Shown: positions 38,401 to 45,788 of the stretch, one piece after another
Numbering within the stretch: the stretch's first letter is position 1
Layout: every line of letters starts with the position of its first letter
Source of the DNA: Anaerolineaceae bacterium UBA2274
GTDB lineage: Bacteria > Chloroflexota > Anaerolineae > Anaerolineales > Anaerolineaceae
Assembly (NCBI GenBank): GCA_002347705.1
Contig: DDWY01000020.1
Coordinates: 1,625-47,412, forward strand
Reading direction: 5' to 3'
DNA: 45,788 nucleotides
Notes under the pieces: generated by a model
What the model was told of the DNA's origin: nothing
Seen by the model: only the letters and a program-made list of their open reading frames with translations
Database searches by the model: none
Made by a program: the position numbers and the translations under genes

Positions 38401-41400
38401 GCCATCATCCGCCATTTGCTCGAAGCTAATCTCAAGCCTTCGCGCGTGATCCTGACAATCCAAAAAGAGGTTGCTCAGCGTATACTGGCGCGCGACGGCA
38501 AAATGAGCCTGCTTTCGCTTTCAGTCTTCGTGTTCGGTGAGCCGGAAATTGCTAACACCATCCCCGCAGGCAGTTTCTTCCCCGCGCCGGATGTGGACTC
38601 CGCGGTGCTGCGCATTCGCCTGTATCCCAAGCCGCTCATTCCCCCGTCGCAGCTGGATCAGTTTTTCAAGCTGGCGCACGCCGGTTTTGGACAGAAACGC
38701 AAAACGCTGCGTAATTCGCTTTCGGCTGGCTTGAACCTGCCTGCCAGTGAAATTGAAGCCCAATTGCTCGAGGCAAACATTGAGCCATCCCGCCGTGCCG
38801 AAACCCTCAGCATCGCCGAGTGGGCGAGGCTTGTTAAAAGTTTTGAAATACCACTTAATTGAGTTTTTCACCATTCACTCTGATGATAAAGTCGCGTCAT
38901 TGCAACGCCTTAACCCCGCCATTGCAAACGAAGTGAAGCAATCTCCCCACCCCGTCATTGCAATTACTCATCCGCGCCCTTGTGCCATTGCGAGGGACGA
39001 AGCAATCTAAACAGTCTGCATATAAGCAGAGCAAGAGGTTCACACACACGTGGCTCCTTCCACTTCGCGAGGGCAATCATTGGTCCTGTAGCTTCAAGCG
39101 TTTGTGGGATTTCAGCATTTTAGATTGCTTCGGTCGCAAAGGCTCCGCACTCTGCACGCAAGCAGTTACGAGGACGAATCCACCAAACGTGCGCTCCTTT
39201 CGATGCACGGTTAATCGATTGGAAGACGACTATTCACCTTCTACTTGTTTGATTTCTTCCTGGATTTGATCATCAGCACGGTGCCAATCACGCCAGCCAG
39301 ACCCGCCAGGACTACCAGTGGTCGTTCAATCGCCCACAACAATCCTCTTAAGCCGCTTCTGCCAGCCGAAACCAGGGCGGTCCTGGGCAATTCGACCTCA
39401 GCCTGCCAGTCAAAAGTGACCAGGCGGGGCAAAAACCCCTGCCTCACACAGCCCTCAAGGCTGAAAACATAAATCGGCTTGCCGCTGCGGCGTGCCAGGC
39501 GCAGATCGGTCGCGAACTCATCCCAACTCAAATACGGCACATTCTCAAGCGCCCCTGCCTGAACACCCCCGCCTGTGTTGCCAATTCCAATAGCCTGGGC
39601 TTTTTGGGCATAGCTCCACAAAATTGAGTGCCCGTGCGGTCTGAAAAAGCTCGAATACAACATCAACACTTCCCTGTCCACCGCAATTTCCACCAGTCCT
39701 GCCACCCTCTGCAGCACGGTTGAACCAGCCTCACGATCATCCACGATCAAGGGGAAATGATAGCTCTCAACCGAATATCCATCCGCATGGATCTGCGCCA
39801 CCAAAGCTTCGTAAGCTTTTTTCGCGTTATGGTAGGCTTTGGTGTCTCTCAGGCGTTTGAGCGCTTTTTGGATCACAGCACCGCGCTCATCAGTGAAACG
39901 CTTCAGTTCATTGATGTCCGACTCGATGTCCAGCCCGATTGCCGCCCACTCAAGCTGGTTTTCCTCACTCCAAACCTTGAATGCCTGGTAGCGCGATGCT
40001 GCCTCGGCATGATTGCCGAGGTTAAACCAGTAACCTTGTTCTTCTGGCAGCAACAGCCAGGCTGTCACCGGAATACCCAAATGGTTGAGTTTCTTAACAA
40101 CACTTGCCCGCTCAGGGGACAAATCCAGGATGCCCAGCGAGATGCCGGCGTGGAGCGTCTTCAGGTCATCAAAAACGAAACGGTCTTCGAAGAGTTTCTT
40201 CAATTCTTGAGCAGGCAATTCACAAAAGAAAGTTATTTCTGTTTTCATAGGGTCTTCAGTTTACTCGTTATAAGACTTTTGATTATTTCCCTTTAGTTCT
40301 TATCCTTTGAAGTCAGGATCGGTTTTTTGGCAGGGATGCCAACTTCGCGGGGGAACTCGCGGGGGGTATGATGCACCTTGTTGATGATCACCAGGTTGCC
40401 CTCCCCTTCAATCCCATCGAAATTTAAACGCAGCAAGTCACTTAATTCGCCGCCGCATAGATCAATTATTTTCTCAGCAGCCCGTATTTCTTCCGGTCCG
40501 CGTGTGCCTTTTTGCATCAAACATCTTCCACCGACCTTAACCAAAGGCAGAAGATACTCCGCCAAAGTTGGCGCTGGAGCAACTGCGCGCGCGATTGCGA
40601 TGCCATAGGCCTCACGGTGTGCAGACATGCGAGCGACTTCCTCAGCGCGTTTTGAAAGCACTGTAACGTCCGTCAAACCCAGCTTTTCAACGATGTGACG
40701 ACAAAAATTTGCCTTTTTATCGACAGACTCTACCAGGGTTAAGCGCAGGTTGGGAATAACAAATTTGACCGGCAATCCCGGGAATCCCGCCCCACTACCC
40801 ACATCTATCAAACTCTCAGGCCACTCATCGAAGCCCATAAAACAAGTTAGAGAATCAAAGAAGTGCCTCTCCTGGATTCCCTCGGCATCCCGAATAGCAG
40901 TCAGGTTAATTTTCTCATTCCATTCCAGCAATTCATCCTGCAGGACCTGAAACTGGAACCGCTGCAGGTCAGACAGGGTGATGCCGAGATGCTCTTCTGC
41001 TAATTCAATCCAATTTTTCATGACTTAATTATACACATGCGTGGACGTGTTGTTGTGCCGTACGATGATCGTCAAATTTACAGAGTTCACCACTCAAAAA
41101 CGCTGAAAATGCCTGCCCCAAGATAGGCGAACGCCAGCATTTTGGCGATTTTTCCCAACAGGCAAAAAAATAAAAATTTCCATACAGGCATGCGGGCTGC
41201 GCCAGCAATGAAACCAGCCATGTCAAACAAAGGGTTCGGAACTAAAGCCAGTATAAAGATGGTCCAGGACTGATTGCGCTGCATCCAGGCTGTCATTCTT
41301 TTGACCGTCCCGGATTTTTCAAGCATCGGCTGCCCGCTGAACCCCGCCAGGTATCCCGAAAGTTCGCCCAATGCTGCCCCCGCTCCAGAAGCAATCGCCA

Positions 41401-44400
41401 CCCAAAAGGGGTTAAACACCATCGCCATTGCCGAGGTGATCATCACCCCGGGCAGTGGAACCAGGATCGTGGCGTTGGAAAGCAAAGAAACAAGGAAAAT
41501 CCCCGGATAACCATAAACCCCGAGATGTTGAATTTTCTCGCGGTTTAGAATGAGCAGAACAGTGCCTGCTATCAATAAAACCAGCAGCGCAATGCGGATT
41601 ATGAGTTGAGCTTTTGTAAACTTGGGTTTTTCTTCCATGATCATTCTGGCAGTAACGCTTTAAGGCGCGCGATGACCATATCAGAAGCGACCGTGTTCAT
41701 ACCACCCTCGGGGATGATCACATCCGCAAAACGTTTCGTGGGTTCCACAAATTCAATAAAACTCGGACGAACAGTCTTCAAATACTGATCGATTACGGAT
41801 TCCACCGTACGACCGCGTTCGGTAACGTCCCTTAGCAAACGGCGAATGAAACAAATGTCCTGATCGGTATCCACATAGAGTTTCATCGAGCACTGATTGC
41901 GCAGATTGGGCTCAACAAAAATGAGAATCCCCTCCACCAGGATGATTGGCTTGGGTTGGATGTGAACGGTCGTTGAGGCGCGTGTATGCTGTTTGAAGTC
42001 ATACACCGGCATGTCAACTGCTTCTCCCCGCTGAAGGGACTGAATGTGCTTGATCAACAGCTCTGTTTCAAGGGAATCTGGGTGGTCATAATTGACCGAA
42101 AGCCGTTCTTCAAAGGTCTTATAGCTCTGATCTCGATAATAGGCATCATGCGGTAAGAAGGCAATTCGGTCTTCGCCAATTGCCTCAAGGATGCTGCTCG
42201 CCAGGGTCGTTTTTCCTGAGCCTGAGCCGCCGGCAATACCAATAATTAAAGGGGTGGAAGAAGTGGGCATGAGCAAATTATACCTTCCTTTCGGGTATAA
42301 TGACCCACGGAGGCAAACATGAGCGCAAAAATCATCGATGGAAAACAAATTGGACAGGAAATCCGTGACGAAGTCAAAGTGGCTGTTGATGACCGCCTGA
42401 AAAGAGGGCTGTCGGCACCGGGTTTGGCTACCGTGCTGATCGGTGAAAACCCAGCCTCGCAGGTTTATGTGCGCAGCAAACAAAAAGCTTGCGCCGAAGT
42501 GGGGATCAACTCCTTTGGTCACAATTTACCCGAAGATGCCACCCAGGAAGAAGTCGAAGCATTGGTTCGTAAACTCAACGCTGACCCTGCAGTCAATGGC
42601 ATTCTCGTGCAATTACCCCTTCCCCGCCACCTGGATGAAGAAAAAGTGCTCAGTGCCATCGATCTGAACAAAGACGTGGACGGCTTCCACCCGGTCAACA
42701 TCGGCCGCTTAGCCCAAAAAGGTCGTGAGCCTGTCTTTGTGCCTTGCACGCCTGCCGGCTGTATGGTACTTTTGGAACGCGCTGGCGCTCAGCTCAGCGG
42801 CGCAAACGCCGTGGTGCTTGGGCGCTCAAACATCGTTGGCATGCCTGTAGCGCTGCTGCTGGTCAAAGCCAACGCCACAGTCACCATCTGCCACTCCCGC
42901 ACGCGCGACCTGCCTTCTGTGGTCAAAGAAGCAGATATCCTGGTAGCAGCCATCGGTCAACCCGAATTTGTCAAAAAAGAATGGGTGAAACCTGGAGCTG
43001 TCGTGATCGACGTGGGCATCAATCGAAAGGACGACGCCACTGCCAAACGCGGCTACCGCCTCGTGGGCGATGTGGCTTTTGATGAAGTCTCGGAAGTTGC
43101 CGGAGCTATCACGCCTGTACCTGGCGGCGTCGGACCAATGACCATTGCCATGCTGCTCCAAAACACACTCCGTGCAGCCGAGTTGGCTGACCAGCCATAA
43201 TCTTAGGAGGTACCCATGCCGACCTTACTCGTCAAAAACGCTGATCTGATCGTCACCATGGACGGGCAAGACCGCGAGCTGAAAGATGCCGCGATTTTCT
43301 GCCGGGATGGTTTTATCGAACAAATCGGCAGCCAGGCTGATCTGCCGCAAAGCGCGGACGAAGTGCTGGATCTGAGCCATCATATCGTTCTGCCTGGTCT
43401 GATCAACACCCATCACCACTTTTATCAAACTCTGACGCGCGCATTGCCTGCCGCCCAGGATGCCAACCTTTTTAACTGGCTGACCACACTCTACCCGATC
43501 TGGGCACGCCTGACCCCGGAGGACATTTTCACCAGCACTCAAACCGCCCTGGCGGAGCTGGCGCTCTCCGGCTGCACAACTTCGTCAGATCACCTCTACC
43601 TGTTCCCCAATGGCAGCAAACTGGACGATGAGATTGCTGCGGCGGCTGAAATGGGATTGCGCTTGCATGCAGCCCGCGGCTCGATGAGCCTGGGGCAGTC
43701 TCAGGGTGGGCTTCCACCAGATTCCGTGGTGGACACTGAAGAAAATATTCTCAAGGACAGCGAGCGTCTGATTCAGCGCTACCACGACCCTAAACCCGGC
43801 TCCAAACTGCAAATTGTGCTGGCACCATGTTCCCCCTTCAGCGTCACTACTGAACTAATGCGCCAGTCGGCCGTTCTTGCTCGCAAATACGGCGTTCACC
43901 TCCACACCCACCTCGCCGAAACCGAAGACGAAGACGACTTCTGCCTGGCAAAATTCGGACACAAACCGGTAGCCTACATGCAGACGGTCGATTGGATTGG
44001 GGATGACGTCTGGTTTGCCCACTCTATTTGGGTGAATGAAGACGAAATGGACCTTTTTGCCCAACATGGCTGCGGTGTCGCGCACTGCCCCTCCTCCAAT
44101 ATGCGTCTTGCATCCGGCATCGCGCCGGTGATGAACATGCTGGCACGCGGAATCAAACTGGGAATTGGCGTGGATGGCTCTGCCAGCAACGATGGTTCCC
44201 ACATGTTGGACGAAGTGCGTCAGGCGCTTCTGCTTGCGCGCGTCAACAGCGGCATCAAAGGTTCTTCACGCTCGGCGCCAGACGCTCCACCCCTCATGAC
44301 TGCCCGCCAGGCGCTCTCGAGTGCCACACGCGGCGGTGCCTCAGTGCTTGGGCGCAAAGATATTGGTTCACTTGAAGTCGGCAAATGCGCGGATTTCTTT

Positions 44401-45788
44401 GCCATGGATTTGCGGGAGCTGGACTATGCCGGCGCAATCGCTGACCCCCTTGCCACGATCCTCTTTTGCCAGCCCATTAAGGCAAATTGGACGGTTGTCG
44501 GCGGTGAGATTATCGTGCGTGAAGGTCAGTTGACCACGCTCGACGTTCCCAGGCATGTTGAGAAACACAACCAGGCGGCAAAACGCCTGTTGCAGTTATA
44601 AATTTACCTCACAGGAGATCCAAAGGAGACTCTTTCTATGCAAAGTAAAGGTTTGGCAGTAGTAGCAGTTGGCGGCAACGCATTAATTAAAGATAAAAAC
44701 CATCAAACCGTTCCCGATCAGTATCAAGCCGCAGCGGAGACGATGAAACACATCGCCAACATGATCGTTGACGGTTGGGATGTTGTGGTCACGCACGGTA
44801 ACGGTCCGCAGGTTGGCTTTATCCTGCGCCGCTCCGAGTTAGCATCCCACGAGCTGCATGAAGTTCCACTGGACTACTGCGGCGCCGACACACAGGGAGC
44901 GATTGGCTACATGTTCCAACAAGCCCTGCATAACGAATTCCGCTTGCGTGGGATCAACAAACAGGCTGCCACGGTGGTCACCCAGACCATCGTTGATCGC
45001 AATGACCCCGCCTTTGAGAACCCAACCAAGCCGATTGGCTCCTTCATGGATGAAGCCTCTGCCAGGGAAAAAATGGCCAAAGAAGGCTGGACCATGGTGG
45101 AAGATGCCGGACGCGGCTGGCGGCGCGTTGTGCCCTCCCCTATTCCTCAAACCATCGTTGAAGCTGATGCCATCCGCAGTTTGATTGACCATGGATTTGT
45201 GGTCGTGGCTGTTGGCGGTGGCGGCATTCCTGTGATGCAGCTGGATAACGGCAACCTCACCGGTGTGGAAGCTGTGATCGATAAGGACTTTGGCTCAGCA
45301 ATCCTCGCCAGCATGATCAATGCCGACCTATTCCTGATCAGCACCGCGGTCGAAAAAGTAGCTATCAACTTCAACAAACCTGACCAAAAATGGCTGGACA
45401 CCATGACAGTCGCGGAAGCCCGAAAGTACCTGGCTGAAGGTCAGTTTGCCAAAGGTTCCATGCTGCCAAAAATCGAAGCCATCCTGAAATTCATGGACAA
45501 GGGCGGCAAAAAAGCCCTGATTACCGATCCCGAGCACATCAAAGACGCGCTCGAGGGCAAAACCGGCACTTGGATCCTGCCTTAGGTGGATTGCGGTAGA
45601 ATAAACGCTAATTTGAGAAACATGAGACAAGTGGGTGGGGAAAGATTAAGGACTGAAACACTCACCCCTTATCTCTTCGCAACTTAAAGGGAATCGTCAT
45701 GCCGCTTAGCTATTTTCAATGTTCTGAATGTGGGCAGTGTTTTGAGCCCGACCAGGTCAGCTACAACTGTCTGACCTGTGGTGGCAAC

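Overview
The window looks like a chromosomal stretch of an Anaerolineae-type member of the Chloroflexota. This is an inference from protein character, not a marker-gene match. The signs are Thr/Pro-rich linkers in secreted proteins, a secreted protein ending in an LPLMLK-type tail, paired M16 peptidases, a guanylate kinase with GKD in its P-loop, and an 8-oxoguanine deaminase beside carbamate kinase. Most of the window is ordinary, densely packed housekeeping DNA. There is no prophage, CRISPR array, rRNA operon or transposase gene.

Region 1 (1-10 kb): a gmk-rhomboid-PAP2 operon on the minus strand; two divergent secreted or anchored zinc metallopeptidases; a STAS regulator divergent from miaB; and a minus-strand run of an MBL-like protein, asparaginase II and endonuclease III. 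Region 2 (10-18.3 kb): an M23 peptidase, a secreted two-repeat protein, a small conserved protein, tRNA-Arg(CCU), then a LysM-M23 peptidase downstream of rho, and a long secreted beta-propeller (NHL) protein. A 560 bp AT-rich gap with tandem and inverted repeats separates this from ftsK.

Region 3 (18.3-27.5 kb): ftsK, rpsA with its own promoter and terminator, then a tight six-gene run (dipeptidase, membrane protein, two M16 peptidase subunits, acpS, metallophosphoesterase) with three 4-base stop/start overlaps. Region 4 (27.5-32.6 kb): a minus-strand cluster of an orphan DNA methyltransferase, a nucleoside phosphorylase and an alkaline-phosphatase-superfamily hydrolase; mscL with a C-terminal zinc ribbon; an acidic membrane-anchored protein; and about 1 kb of non-coding DNA packed with several repeat families. 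Region 5 (32.6-45.8 kb): pth-mfd-yabE-like-rsmA on the plus strand, a second copy of the interspersed repeat, an unknown anchored protein, rsmG, udk with a VTT membrane protein, folD divergent from udk, 8-oxoguanine deaminase, carbamate kinase, and the start of a gene with two CxxC pairs that is probably threonine synthase.

The most interesting signals lie in the non-coding DNA. Several genes have a -10 box exactly 6 or 8 bases before the start codon, which predicts leaderless mRNAs next to genes with normal Shine-Dalgarno leaders. An interspersed palindromic (MITE-like) repeat occurs in two places. A 57 bp tandem array carries a terminator-like hairpin in each unit. The udk/folD gap holds a symmetric divergent promoter, and a 13 bp direct repeat sits upstream of the rho promoter. 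I do not see a convincing new multi-gene system.
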